Shown piece by piece: positions 24,470-35,689 of a stretch of 64,000 nt of DNA. The notes below the pieces were generated by a model that ran no database searches, was not told the DNA's origin, and was given only the letters and a program-made list of their open reading frames with translations. Each line of letters starts with the position of its first letter. The first letter of the stretch is position 1. The DNA comes from Sternotherus odoratus (taxonomy: Eukaryota; Chordata; Testudines; Kinosternidae). The stretch lies in the NCBI GenBank assembly GCA_032164245.1, contig JAVMKO010000001.1, positions 13,057,603 to 13,121,602 of the forward strand, in the 5' to 3' direction. The position numbers were made by a program, and so were the translations under genes.

Positions 24470-25642
24470 TCAGTTAAAGAGCTGATTTCCAACACAGCAA
24501 GATTGCTGTTCCCTTTCAATGTGCAAATTGCAATAATGGTGAAAGAATGGCCCAGCTGTGTTTCTAACATTCTCCTGTGTGCATTGTTTCTAATTGTTGA
24601 GAAACCCACATGGAAAGTTTAATGACTTTGGGCACTACCATTTTTGCTCAGTGCCTGCCAAATCACCTGAATTTACATACATTTAGGAGAAAATAGAAAC
24701 CACTCAGATCCCACAGTGATAAGCATGGTATAAAAGCCTAACTATAACACAGTAGAGTCCATGACACAGAGAGACAGGTTCATCCCTGGTGTAAATCCAT
24801 GAAATCACATTATGTCTATATTGCACAAAATAAACTTGATTTTATCTTAGTAACCTTGGAAAGAGAAACAGTTTTTCTTTTGTCTTGATCACTCTGCAGC
24901 ACTCATGGCCCTATATCTCTTATTACTTTGTGAAACATAAGACAGCCTGCACTAGGTTATATTCTGGACTCTGTTTAATCAAGCTGAATCAGATACCTTG
25001 TTTTTGAAGCTTGATAGAGGAATTGAGCAAGATCTAAAACAGTACATTCAATAATTCTTCATGGAGACTGCTCAGCTCTCTTAATTAAAATGTTTTAGCA
25101 GGGTCTCCATGGGCCACTGGCCAAAAACAATAAGTCTGTAAGAAACATCAATTTTAAGATTCTGTTTGTTGAAGAGTGGCTGAACATGAGAGAGTTTGAC
25201 TCCAATCTGGCAGAGAATAATCTCCTGCTGCCTCTTCACATTGCCATTTACATATTCTGAAAATAAAGTTCTGATCACATGAGTAAAAGTCTGCCACTTT
25301 AACTGATGGATTTCTGATCATTCACTGCCTGGATACTGACCCGCCATCCCTAGAAAGGTGACTCCATATTCAGCATTATCTTGTTAATGACAGGACTATA
25401 ATCACAGTGTTAGGTCTCCCTGGTAGATTAAGGCAGCTCATCGCTGAAGTGATGGCTTTATTTTCTGACCTCTGTTAGGAGGGTGGTGATACTGGATTCC
25501 TGATGGTAGAGGTCTTGTGTCTATGAAGTCCATTCACAATCTTCCTTTTTGTATTGAACTATTTGCTTCACTACTTTTGTTCATTTTTTGTGAAGGTTTT
25601 ACTATAATCATGCACATTGGCACCTGAATCTTTTTTTAAAAA

Positions 25643-25833
25643 GATGGAGATATGCCTATCTCATAGAGCTGGAAAGACCTTGAAAGTCATCAAGTCCAGT
25701 CCCCTGCCTACACTAGCAGGACTATGCATTGTCCCCTGTCTGATTTTTTGCCCCAGATCCCTAAATGGCCCCCTCAAGGATTGAACTCACGAAGCTGGGC
25801 TTAGCAGGCCACTGCTCAAACCACTGGTTATCT
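25643..25833 (-). mobile_element. CryI-type tRNA-derived SINE, copy C
   Basis: This is the reverse complement of the same SINE: gagatatgcctatctcatag at the tail, then cagtcccctgcctacactag, ggattgaactcacgaagctg and gcccactgct-like head sequence. The promoter boxes are mutated. Confidence 0.88.
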
Positions 25834-26049
25834 AAATCATTAAATAACCTCTTATCCTGAAATATGATCAGCCCCTCTGCTTTATGTGCACAAGTCTTTG
25901 CACTGCTGGTTTCAAGTAAAGGCTTTTGCACATACAAAGTTACATGTTCACTTCATTACTTCAGCTAAGACAAATGGCTCCCCAGGTTCTCTGAACTCTC
26001 CGATACCTGAATGACTTCCATGTCCTCCATTACATTGGGATTAAAGTTG

Positions 26050-26235
26050 TATGGTTAAAACTTGGGATGGAGAGTCCAGAGATTTGGATTCTATTCCTGA
26101 CTTACCTTTGGGAAAGTCACATAAACTGCTCTGTTGTTCCGTCTGTAAAATGGTGCGGGAGGGCATGAAGATTCATTCATTAATGTTTCAAAGCTCTTGG
26201 AAATATAGAAAGCGCTGTAGTTATCAAAGTTGTTG
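26050..26235 (+). mobile_element. MIR SINE
   Basis: Body and tail: gggaaagtcacataaactgc, gtctgtaaaatggtgcggga, and aaagctcttggaaatataga. Confidence 0.65.
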
Positions 26236-26924
26236 ATATTACTTATTAAAATTCATACATATTCCCATCTCCACCATTTTGTGTAGAGTCATTAATTGAT
26301 AACATAGTGTGTATCTATCCTTATAAGTTTATGGGAATAATTCTTTTCTAACAGTTGTATTTTCATAACTGCCTCTAACTTTGTTTTTGCTTCACAGCAG
26401 CCATTACTCTTTTAAATGTTAATTCCCCTCCCCCACCAATTTTGTTTTCTTCTCTACAATACAAAATCAGAATACATTCATGCTGTGGACCCCATTGCTT
26501 CAAGACACTGGTTATGTTGATACTGATTCAGGAGGTGTGAGCCAACACAGCACACTTGCAATATTCCTAAAGACCAGACAACTTTGCATTTGCATTGTAT
26601 TTAGAGTTTTGTTCTGTTTTCCCCTCTTCCGTAGAAGCTAGCTCCTCTTCAGTATTGTCTCTTTTCCGTCATTCGTTGCCCAGACAACACTCCAAGCGCA
26701 ATGAAACTGTGCTGTCAGTCACCGCAATTATGCCTGCCACGAGGCCACTGCTAGTGCTATACCTGATTGCACATCTTCTGCATATTTTCTCTGCAATTTA
26801 TCTCCATCAAACAGCTTTCTTGGGTTGTAATATCACCAGAATTTTCAACAGTAGCCTAATGGCTCTGCCTAAATGTAACTTTCCTTCCTCTCCGCAACAC
26901 AAAATGAATCATTATGCAAAGGTT

Positions 26925-27050
26925 TAAGGGTGATGTGTGACCTAGTAGATAGAGTGTTCGACTGGGACTCAGATGATCTGGGTTCTGTTCCCAGTTGGCC
27001 TGCTGGGTGACCTGGGACAAATTGCTTTAATTTCCTATGCCTCTCTTCAC
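26925..27050 (+). mobile_element. MIR SINE fragment
   Basis: gtgacctagtagatagagtg, cgactgggactcagatgatc, ggttctgttcccag and gggtgacctgggacaaattg. Confidence 0.7.
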
Positions 27051-27556
27051 ATATCGGGGCAGCATCCTCCAGTTCTCTCGATGCCTTCGAGGAACAATGG
27101 GTGCTGTCCAGGGTTCTGTGCTTGGTGTCCCCTTCTGGTTCCCTGGTTTTGACCCTTTGACCCCTACGCCTGCTCCTGTTATTATATTTGTTGTCCCCCA
27201 AACTCGGTTGGGTTCTGGATTTAGCAGCTCCTCCCTAGGCTGGGGGAGAGGCTTTTAGCTCACCCACGTCCCAGTGCTCAAAAGGATCACTCTCCTGTAG
27301 CCATCTGGCCCGACCCTATCACAATAGGTACAACACACAGTGCTTCAGTATTGTAGCTGATTTTAAGGAGAAATCACCTACTTTTGTTAGTTCTGCCACT
27401 TCATTCTTAAACCCCTTGAGAACACGTGGCTGAATACCTCTGGGCAAAAGCTAGGTTATTAATATCCATTATTATTATTTAGCATTTATATTGTGGTAGC
27501 GCTCAGAAGCCAACCCAATAGGGACGCCAAAGTGTGAGGCACTGTATAAACACTGT

Positions 27557-27625
27557 GGCCGTGTCTTCACTAGCGAAACAAAGATGAGTTCTTAGCTCGA
27601 CGTAAAATCCTAGTGAAGACAAGGC
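27557..27625. mobile_element. Tiny MITE with gccgtgtcttcactag ends
   Basis: gccgtgtcttcactag at the left is the imperfect reverse complement of ctagtgaagacaaggc at the right, across only 69 bp. It shares the tcttcactag terminus of 28138-28374. It may be a piece of a longer element reaching about 27700. Confidence 0.5.
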
Positions 27626-27838
27626 AGTTTGTAGTTTTAACACAAGTTAACTTGTCGAGGGCCCCCGCTGAAGTCTTTAGCTGAACTTTAACTATAAAAT
27701 GATAGTTCCTTCCCCAAACAGCTTCCAGTCTAAAAAGTGATGAATGCGCTCAAGTTCTATCCAAGTGGTGGGAGAAGGACTCTGCACTTTATAGGATCAA
27801 GCCCTCTAGTAGCTGGGACAAAGGTGAAGTTTCAGGTA

Positions 27839-28133
27839 GGGCTGATCTACACTGGAAACTTACATCTGCATAGCTACATATCTCAGGGCTGTGAGCCTCC
27901 CTCCCCAAGAGACGTAGCTAAGCAGACCTATCCTCCAACGTAGACAGCTCTAGGTCAATGAAAGAATTCTTCCATTGACCTCGCTACCATCTCTTGGGGA
28001 GGTGGATTAACTACAATGACAGGAGAACCTCTCCTAGCACTGTAGCGAATGTCTACACTCAAGCACTACCACAGTGAAACCTCTCTGCTGCAGCTGGGCT
28101 GCTGTCGTGTTTTAAGTGTAGACTTAAGGCACG
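27839..28133. mobile_element. Harbinger-like MITE
   Basis: The ends are GGGCTGATCTACACTG and AAGTGTAGAC. The interior contains ctaggtcaatgaaagaattcttccattgacct, an internal fold-back (described at about 27950-27985). Flanking triplets gta/tta match at two of three. Confidence 0.55.
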
Positions 28134-28137
28134 TCTT

Positions 28138-28374
28138 CACTAGCAACATTAAAGCGCTGTGTAGTCACAGCACCAGAGCTGGGGGAGAGCTCTCCAAGAG
28201 CTGTAAAAAAAATCCACCTCCACAAAGGGAATAGCTACCAGTACTGGGAGCACAGCTCGTAGCACTGTCTACACTGCCATGTTACTGAAACTTTGAGCCC
28301 CCGGGGGGAGTGTTTTTTCACACACCCTGAGCAAGAAAGTTGCAGCGCTGTAAAATGCCAGTGTAGACAAGCCC
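28138..28374. mobile_element. Harbinger-like MITE, directly adjacent to the previous one
   Basis: The ends are GGCACGTCTTCACTAGC and CCAGTGTAGACAAGCCC, an inverted pair. The flanks taa and ata match at two of three. It lies five bases from the end of the element at 27839-28133. Confidence 0.65.
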
Positions 28375-29122
28375 ATAGGCTCAGTTTCGTTTCAAAAGTG
28401 TGATGGTAAGCGATACACTGAACTGCTATCTACCTGCTTCAGTCACTTGCTAAGCAAACAAAATGTGTAATTAGAGTTAAACTTCTTGATAAATATCACT
28501 GTTTTCTTTCTAAAAAGTCAATTATTACTTATCAAGTTAGAATGTATCGGAAATAGTCTGTGAGTGTCTAATGCCTAAAGCCAGTAGTACATTAGCACAT
28601 TAACTAGGCTTTTAAATCCCAGCGTTACAAATTAAATCAATATCAACAGTGCAGAGAAGGTCTTATTCTTTAGGAGGGTTGTCAGAGATATTAGTTCTGC
28701 GGTAAAAAGGTGACTGTTAGGATAATTTAACCTGATTAAACTCAATGAGGGTGTTTTCCCAAGAGATAATTTTACATTTTTACTTATTTAAGGAGGCTTC
28801 TCACATTTCAGTCGGTTCATATGACAATTCCATTATTCTGTCCCAGACAAGCTACTGCCTTTTCATCAGCAAGTGAATTTAGGGCTCAGTCCTGCAACAT
28901 GCTGAGCAGTCTGTCCTCGATCCAGCCAAGTACTCAAGCACATGCTTAATTTTCAACATGTAAATTGTCCCATAGACATTCCTCCCGCCAGGCAAGGACC
29001 ATTTTAGAGGTCTTAATTGCTAGTTACTAAGTGGTGTTTCAAGTGGGGTTATCTAACATGATTTCAAAAAACACCTTTTGCTCCTAGTTTAGACAAGGAG
29101 TAAAATTTTCAAAAGTACCTAA

Positions 29123-29540
29123 GGGCATGACTACACTACACTCTTAAGTCGACCTATGTTAGGTTGACATACAGCCACTTCAGTAATTACTGCGGGGGAA
29201 GATGTCCACACTACCCACCCCCCTCACCCCCCCTTTTGTCAATGGTATATGTCCAGGAGAACTTCCATTGACTGAAGAAGGGCAGTGTAGGGGACTGAGA
29301 GCCAGGGCTCTCAGCTCTGCACAGCTCCCTACCCAGAACCCAGCTGATCCCCGAGCTTCTCACCTCCCCATTCGTAGCTGGGAGCAGGAGGGCAGCCACC
29401 CAAGGCTTCTCGCCCCTGCAGGGAGATCCACATCCTGAGTCTGGTCAGCTGCCAAGCTCATGGCAGGGAGTGCAGCTGGGTTCCAAGCTGGGAGCCTTGG
29501 TGCATCCGGACTCTCAGTGGGGAGCTTTCTGAAAATCAGG
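29123..29540. mobile_element. Harbinger-like element, left end clear, right end not found
   Basis: It starts GGGCATGACTACACTACAC after taa, then taagtcgacctatgttaggt, similar to the cgac-rich subterminal part of 20999-21904. The GC-rich interior ends somewhere near 29540; no right terminus was recognised. Confidence 0.5.
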
Positions 29541-29793
29541 CCTCTTTAAGGCATCTCAAGTTGGGCACCCAACAGTAGGGGCACCCAAAATCACTAGTCC
29601 CCTTTGAAAACCTCAGCCAGACCAAAGTCCTGTTTTCAAAAGTGACTTAGGAGTTCAAGTCCTGTTGACTTTCAGTGCTATTTAGGCTCCTACATGCCAA
29701 AGTCACTTTGAAAATGGGATTTAGGTGCTTTTCATAAGACACTTACGTGCTTTTGAACATTTTATTCAAGACCTTAAAGACTATCCCAGGCAA

Positions 29794-29892
29794 AAATGAC
29801 AAGGAGTCTGGTGGCACCTTAAAGACTAACAGATTTATTTGGGCATAAGCTTTCGTGAGTAAAACCCCCATTTCTTCAGATGCATGGAGTGT
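29794..29892 (-). mobile_element. Short dispersed retroposon (gtggcaccttaaagac family), 99 bp
   Basis: The + strand reads gtggcaccttaaagactaac and gggcataagctttcgtgag. Exact 12-bp duplications tatcccaggcaa flank it (29782-29793 and 29893-29904). By comparison with the other copies, the fixed 3' end is at the left, so the element lies on the minus strand and is 5'-truncated. The family name is not known to me. Confidence 0.82.
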
Positions 29893-29904
29893 TATCCCAG
29901 GCAA

Positions 29905-31419
29905 TACTTCTCAGTTATGCCTCATTACAGAGCCATGGTCCACACAGATCTGGTGTTATCCCCTTTTAGATCTGTAAATTAGACACATCAGGAATGCTGA
30001 ATCATGGAAATATAGTTCCATGGGACTCCCTCTAATATATTAATCCCACCTAAATGTAACCTTTCTGCTTTAGGGCCCAATCCACCTGGAACTGAAGTCC
30101 ATGGAAAATTTCCTTCAGTGGGAGTTGGAGTGAACCTTTGGTATCCGTTTTTCCCCCCTTCATTTTGCGTTTTTGTCTTGCGTTCCTGAAAGGCAATTTC
30201 ACCACATTTCTGATTTGCCAGAAATCCACCAGAGATCTCAGCTCATGCCAAAGCTGTAACTTTATTGTAGCCTTGGATAGGACACCAGGCCAAGGCATGA
30301 ATGTAATTAATAGATTTTCTTGTTTGCTTTTGAGTTACTTGGTATCACTTTGCGCCAAATGGTGGAAAATATCAGTAAGTCTTTGGGAATATCCTTATTA
30401 GCAAGTAACAACACAAGAGGCTGTTTGGGCAGTAACATGAGCAATAAAGTAAAAATAAAGCATGAGTACAGCATTTGTCAGACCTTCCTCAGAGAGTGTA
30501 GCCAATTGCAGGGCAGTGTTCTAGCACCCCCATTGCATTCAAGTACAGAAAATAGGTATTGTTTGTATGTTGTCGTGGCTGAAGCTGTGTAAATTCCACT
30601 TTGGCCACTTAAAGGTTTCTTTGTAACAACAGATAGGAAAGAACCATCCCTGAAATATGTGTTCTGCCTGTCCCTGTGTACCACAGGAAATAGTTCCTCT
30701 CCCCACTTGGAGTTCACACCTTTCCTGTACTGTAGATTGCCGTCATTCTTTACAAATACTGTTCTGCTCAGTAAGCCGCTCTAAGGGGCAGCACCCACCT
30801 CAGACAGGTGACCTGGATGCTGGGGGGATCTATGGGCAGGTGGACAAAGGAGGCATCCTCCTCACAAGCCTCTGGAGCTGCTGCAGAGCTGCTCTGTGAA
30901 TTCTGCTTTCCTGTCGTGGCTGAAGCAGTCTTGCATACCCCTACTGTAAAGGAGGATTCATGCAATGAGACGTTCTCCAGCCCTCATTCTCCCCAACCAA
31001 TGCCCTGCCCCCCACTACACCCTCTGTGGCATCTCTTGGAATCCAGCCGCCTCCCTTGTACTGCGGAACCATACCAGGTCTGTTATACTGCGGCCCTTCA
31101 TGGCTGCAAAGATAAGGGCTGTATTTACTCTAATTACACCCAGAGCATCTGCCTGTCCATACAGTTTCATTGCCTACCATGCACTTTCTAGTGTTTGTGG
31201 CTTTGTAAGTCCCAAGCAGTGGGGTTTATACCAATTCCCTTTGCTGGGGAAACTTATTCCACACCATAAAACATCTCACTGTCAGGCAGTATTTCCTGGT
31301 AGTTAATGCAGGTTTTCCCTTTAAGTCTCCTCCCATAAATCCTTGTTATCGTGTATCACGATAAATATTTCCTCTCCACACTTGAAGTTCACACCTTTCC
31401 TATGTTTGTAGGCTATCAT
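29905..31419. other. Intron, mostly unassigned
   Basis: No exon found. It includes copy 1 of the 60-bp repeat and the duplicated tgtcgtggctgaagc motif, so 30480-30970 may be an unrecognised element. Confidence 0.45.
30779..30845 (+). repeat. 60-bp direct repeat, copy 1
   Basis: ctctaaggggcagcacccac followed by aggtgacctggatgctgggg matches 32588-32650 with few changes. It may be part of an unrecognised element near 30500-30970, in which tgtcgtggctgaagc also occurs twice (30572 and 30914). Confidence 0.6.
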
Positions 31420-32078
31420 TGAATCGTAGGACTGGAAGGGACCTCAAGAGGTCATCTGGTCCAGTCTCCTGCACTCATGGCAGGACTAAATGTTATGTAC
31501 ACCATCCCTGACAGGTGTTTTTCTAACCTGCTCTTAAAAATCTCCAATGATGGAGAATCTACAACCTTCCTAAGCAATTTATCCCAGTGCCTAACTACCC
31601 TGACAGTTAGAAAGTTTTTTCTAATGCCTAACCTAAACCTCCCTTTCTCCAATTTAAGCCCATTGCTTCTTCTCCTAGCCTCACAGGTTAGTAAAAAAAA
31701 AAAAATTCTTCTTCCTCCTCGTAACAACATTTTACGTACTTGAAAACTGTTATGTCCCCTCTGTCTTCTCTTTTCCAGACTAAACAAACCCAATTTTTTC
31801 AATCTTCCCTCATAGGTCATGTTTTCTTGACTTATAATCATCTTTGTTGCTCTTCGCTGGACTCTCTCCAATTTGTCCACATCCTTCCTGGAATGTGGTG
31901 CCCAGAACTGAACACAATACTCCAGTTGAGGCCTAAACAGTGCAGAGTACGGAGGGATAATTACGTCTCATGTCTTACTTACAGCACTCCTGCAAATACA
32001 TCCCAGAATGATGTTTGCTTTTTTTTTACAACAGCTTTACACTGTGTTCACTCATATTTAGCTTGTGATCCACCATGA
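31420..32078 (-). mobile_element. CR1 LINE 3' end, different subfamily
   Basis: The 3' end at the left reads ttgaatcgtaggactggaag and acctcaagaggtcatctggt, close to the classic avian/turtle CR1 terminus. The minus strand encodes LERVQRRATKMI, RLKKLGLFSLEKRRQRG and VVDSPSLEIFKSRLEKHLSG, with frame damage. The 5' side is cut at 32078, where a hAT-like remnant begins. Confidence 0.87.
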
Positions 32079-32590
32079 CTAAGGCTAAGGTTTTGTCACA
32101 GATATTTTTAGTAAAAGTCATGGACAGATCACGGGCAATAATAAAAACTTCACAGAAGCCTGTGTCCCGTCCATGACTTTTACTGAAAATATCCATGATA
32201 AAACCTCTTCCACTGCTTGCATCCAACGAAGTGGGTATTAGCCCATGAAAGCTTATGCTTCAATACTTTAGTTAGTCTTCGAGGTGCCACAAGACTCTTT
32301 GTTACTTCTGCTATTCCAGACTAACACGGCTACCTCTCTGATTCATGATAAAATGAGATTCCTGGACAGCTGAGGGTGAGCTGGGAGCTCCAGGGTCCCT
32401 CTCTGCTGGGGGCTCCATACTCTGGGGGGTTCCCCTGCTGCCAGGGAGGCCGGGAGCTCCAGGAATCCCTCTTGCTGCCTCCGGTAGTGGAGAGCTCGGG
32501 GGATTCCTGCTGCTGCCAGTGTTGCAGATCCCCCCCTGCCGCCTGTGGTGGTAGGAGCTGCAAAGATCACCCCACCGCTCACGGTGCGGC
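32079..32590. mobile_element. Decayed hAT-like element with a fold-back end
   Basis: The segments 32098-32135 and 32166-32197 are inverted copies of each other (tagtaaaagtcatggac and gtccatgacttttactg), about 30 bp apart. The following GC-rich sequence (gctgggagctccaggg and similar) has the usual interior of such elements. A short retroposon splits it at 32204-32343. The true ends are not determined. Confidence 0.5.
32204..32343 (+). mobile_element. Short dispersed retroposon, 140 bp, long 3' end
   Basis: It reads ccaacgaagtgggtattagc, ccatgaaagcttatgcttca, then cagactaacacggctacctc. Exact 10-bp duplications catgataaaa flank it (32194-32203 and 32344-32353). It inserted into a hAT-like remnant whose sequence resumes on the other side. 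It carries a 45-bp extension also present at 46848 but missing from the copies at 29794 and 59030. Confidence 0.82.
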
Positions 32591-32650
32591 TCTAAGGGGC
32601 AGCATTCACCTCAAACAGGTGACCTGGATGCTGGGGGAATCTGTGGGAGA
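32588..32650 (+). repeat. 60-bp direct repeat, copy 2
   Basis: ctctaaggggcagcattcac followed by aggtgacctggatgctgggg is the second copy of 30779-30845, 1.8 kb downstream and in the same orientation. Confidence 0.6.
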
Positions 32651-35022
32651 TCTACCTGCCAGGGACCCTGCAGCTCATAACTAACTTCATACAGCATGCA
32701 CAGCAGGCTAAAAATCTCATGTGCTAAGCACTTTTCAAGAACATGAACTGCTACTATGGTTCAGCATTCAGTTATTGCATTATTGGGGAGCTTATTAGCG
32801 TGTTCTTAGCTGTTGAGTGAAGAGTATGACCACTCATTTTGAGGGGGCAAAGCCATCAATCTTTCTGATTCCTTTTCTAAAAGCCTCTTTTCAGAACAAG
32901 CCTTCCATTTTTCTTTCTAGATTCTTTTAAATGATATTGTGAAACACACCAGATAGCCAGGGTTGGGAAGTCAAGTGTTCTGTTTATCTGAAGAACAGAA
33001 AGAGGTAGTGCTAGTTTCCCTCACGTGCCTTAATCTTGACTACTTCTCCAGAGATTTCCCACTGCAGTCTCAGTGGGCATCATTCCTAGTGGTGCTTTGG
33101 GACTATGTACATTTGTCAACTTTCCAATGTGCCGGGGGGGGCGGGGGGAAGCTCACTGCTCCACCCCTGGCTCTGCCACTGGTCCTGCCCCTACTCCACC
33201 TCTTCCCACCCCCTCTCCTGAGCCTGCCATGCCCTCGCTCAATCCCCAAACCTCCAGAGCCTCCAGCACATCACAAAACAGCTGATCAGGAGGTGCAGGG
33301 AGGGAGGAGAGGCGCTGATTGGTGGGCTGCCAGTGGGTGGGAGGTGCTGGGAATGGGTGAGGGCACTGATGGGGGCTGCTGACGTATTACTGTGGCTCTT
33401 TGACAATGTCCATTGGTAAATTCTGGCTCCTTCTCAGGCTCAGGTTGGCCTCCCCTGTTTTGCTGCATAGCACCAGTGGCCTCTTCTTTAATCACAGTTC
33501 TTGCTCTACAAGGAGGCTGTACAGGGGCGATACCATGGACTCCTAGACGCCCTGCCAGCAGTGGCACCACGGTCCCTATATCAGGCACCACTATGGGCGG
33601 AGGCACCCTCGCTGGGATGGGTGTGGACCCTGGGCGGTTTCGAGGCTCTCAAGGTGGGGCCATAGGAGACTGGGAAGGGATTGGGCATGCTGCTGCGTAG
33701 GGAGGGCCTGTCACATAGGGGCGGGGTTCCGATCCCGGAAACAGCGTGGTGAAGTCGCACCTGTGTATGTCAGAAGATGCTGGAATTGTGAGTCGGGGGC
33801 TGGGGAGCACCAGGCGGGCAGAACGGTGCAAGCCCCTGACCCCACTCCCCAGCAAGAACTCTTGGGCCAGATAAAAATGTCTGATGGGCCAGAAGTGGCC
33901 TGAGGACCTTAGATTGGCCACCCCGGTGGAGAAAGTGTGTAAAATAATGACGGCCATAAAAGAGCCATAAATAGAATATGTGTCCACCACTCCTATTATC
34001 ACAAATCCTGTCCTCAGATGCATGTGTGGAAGTCCTGTTGATATGTATCAAAAGCAGACTGGACCATTGTTGTCTTGTTTTCTTCACGTGCTCCTACCTT
34101 AATTGCTGAATTATTGCCCTTTGAAACAAAACCCTGTAGTCATGCTACTTTAGCATTCAGAAAACTCTTTAGAGTCCCTGACTTTCTGTTTTAGAAGCCA
34201 CCATCCTGCAAAAGATGCAGATGAAGTATTGCAGCCATGCAGAGCATGATCATGTGATGTGCTTAGCATCGTGTTGTAGGAGACTCTAGCCATACTGGGC
34301 CCCCAGTGCAGAGAGGAGCCTGAAAGGAGAAGTACGGAACATCACAGGCTTCTGAGAGGTGTGAGAGGTGCAAACCGAGGAAAGGACTGTGGCCTCAGTC
34401 CTGCAAAAGGAACTATGCAGGTGAAACCTTGCACTCCATGGAGTTGCACTGAAGTTCATGATCCACCCCTGCAGGGTCAGTTGCAGGATCGGAGCCTGCA
34501 ATGACTGTTAATGTTATTATTGACGTGCGCCAGAGCCTGCTCCCATTAAAGTCAATGGCTGCTTTGTCACTGACTTCAATAGGGGAAGGAGCAAAAAAAT
34601 GGAGGCATATATTTCCAGTGTATAGGATTGGGCACCAAGAACCTCTGAGTTCTAATCCTAGCTCTGAAACTGACTTGTTCTAGGGCACAGGGAAAGCCCC
34701 TTAACTTCTCTGGGTCTAGATTCCCCCTTGGTAAAATGGGAATGAGAACACTGGCCTACCTCACAGGCATGCCTGAGGGTTTAGTGTTTGTGTTTGAAGA
34801 TGCAGAGCATTGTCCAGCGTACGTGCTCACATATTGTTAATCCTATATTCGAACAGAAGTGTTATCGTTTGTTTTTTTGTAGTGGTCAACGTCTGGTAGG
34901 CTGTTCTTCCTCCATCTCTAGAGTGGGCATAATATTGCCCTACATCACAGGGCTGTGTGAAGCTTAAATCATCCTAACCTGCAAGGCTCTTCATAACCTC
35001 ACTTCCAGTCATCTCTCTGTTC
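32651..35022. other. Intron with GC-rich repetitive patches
   Basis: 33130-33410 begins gtgccggggggggcgggggg and looks like the interior of another DNA element, with no reliable ends. 33850-33935 ends ttggccaccccggtgg, resembling a damaged hAT terminus. A MIR lies at 34610-34810. Confidence 0.4.
34610..34810 (+). mobile_element. MIR SINE
   Basis: gggcacagggaaagcccctt, aacttctctgggtctagatt, ggtaaaatgggaatgagaac and tacctcacaggcatgcctga. Confidence 0.68.
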
Positions 35023-35126
35023 CCCTAGACCAGGGGTCTCCAAACTACGGCCCGCGGGCCAGATGCGGCCCGCGAGGCCCTCTCATCCGGCCCGCGGCAG
35101 GGGTCGGGAACCAGCCACGGGGCCGG

Positions 35127-35285
35127 GGCGTGCCGCGTGCTCCGCTGCCGCCGCCGGCCGGGGCGCGCCGCGTGCTCCGCTGCCGCCGCCAGCCGCGGGG
35201 CCGGGGCGCGCCGCGTGCTCCGCTGCCGCCGCCAGCCGCAGGGCCGGGACGCGCCGCGTGCTCCGCTGCCGCCGCCGGCCAGGGA
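35127..35285. repeat. GC-rich minisatellite 1 in the hAT element
   Basis: Four imperfect units are built around cgcgtgctccgctgccgccg, about 33-46 bp each. The block is extremely CpG-rich compared with the intron and may behave as an isolated CpG cluster. Confidence 0.85.
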
Positions 35286-35385
35286 CGGCTCAGAGCTGGG
35301 GCCAGGACGCGCCGCACCGCCACCCAGTTACAGGCGGCGAAACAAGGAGCCACCCACTGCCAGGCGGCGAAACGGTCTGTGGGGA

Positions 35386-35680
35386 GAGACCGGGTTGAGC
35401 GGGTCAGTTGGGGGGGGGGAAGAGACCGGGTTGAGCGGGTCAGTTGGGGGGGGGGGGAAGAGACCGGGTTGAGCGGGTCAGTTGGGGGGGGGGGAAGAGA
35501 CCGGGTTGAGCGGGTCAGTTGGGGGGGGGGAAGAGACCGGGTTGAGCGGGTCAGTTGGGGGGGGGGGGAAGAGACCGGGTTGAGCGGGTCAGTTGGGGGG
35601 GGGGGGAAGAGAGACCGGGTTGAGCGGGTCAGTTGGGGGGGGGGAAGAGACCGGGTTGAGCGGGTCAGTTGGGGGGGGGT
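35386..35680. repeat. G-run minisatellite 2, eight units of about 36-38 bp
   Basis: Units read agagaccgggttgagcgggt, cagtt and a run of 9-12 G. Eight copies are seen; they differ almost only in the length of the G-run. The + strand has strong potential to form G-quadruplexes. Confidence 0.93.
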
Positions 35681-35689
35681 GGGGGTGGA

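Larger units (their letters stand above)
24475..27556. other. Intron, unassigned apart from one CryI SINE and two MIRs
   Basis: A frame at 26595-26927 encodes a hydrophobic stretch (LLVLYLIAHLLHIF) but lacks family resemblance. The segment 27050-27300 (cagggttctgtgcttggtgt) looks repetitive but I cannot name it. Confidence 0.45.

Noticed and set aside
22748..24474. ctcagt as a certain target-site duplication of the RLE element
   Set aside because: Six bases in a 1.7-kb element can match by chance, so it is noted only as possible and the junctions are given as approximate.
26595..26927. 110-codon frame with a hydrophobic stretch
   Set aside because: No start context, family resemblance, splice sites or conservation evidence; a frame of this length is expected by chance in 64 kb.
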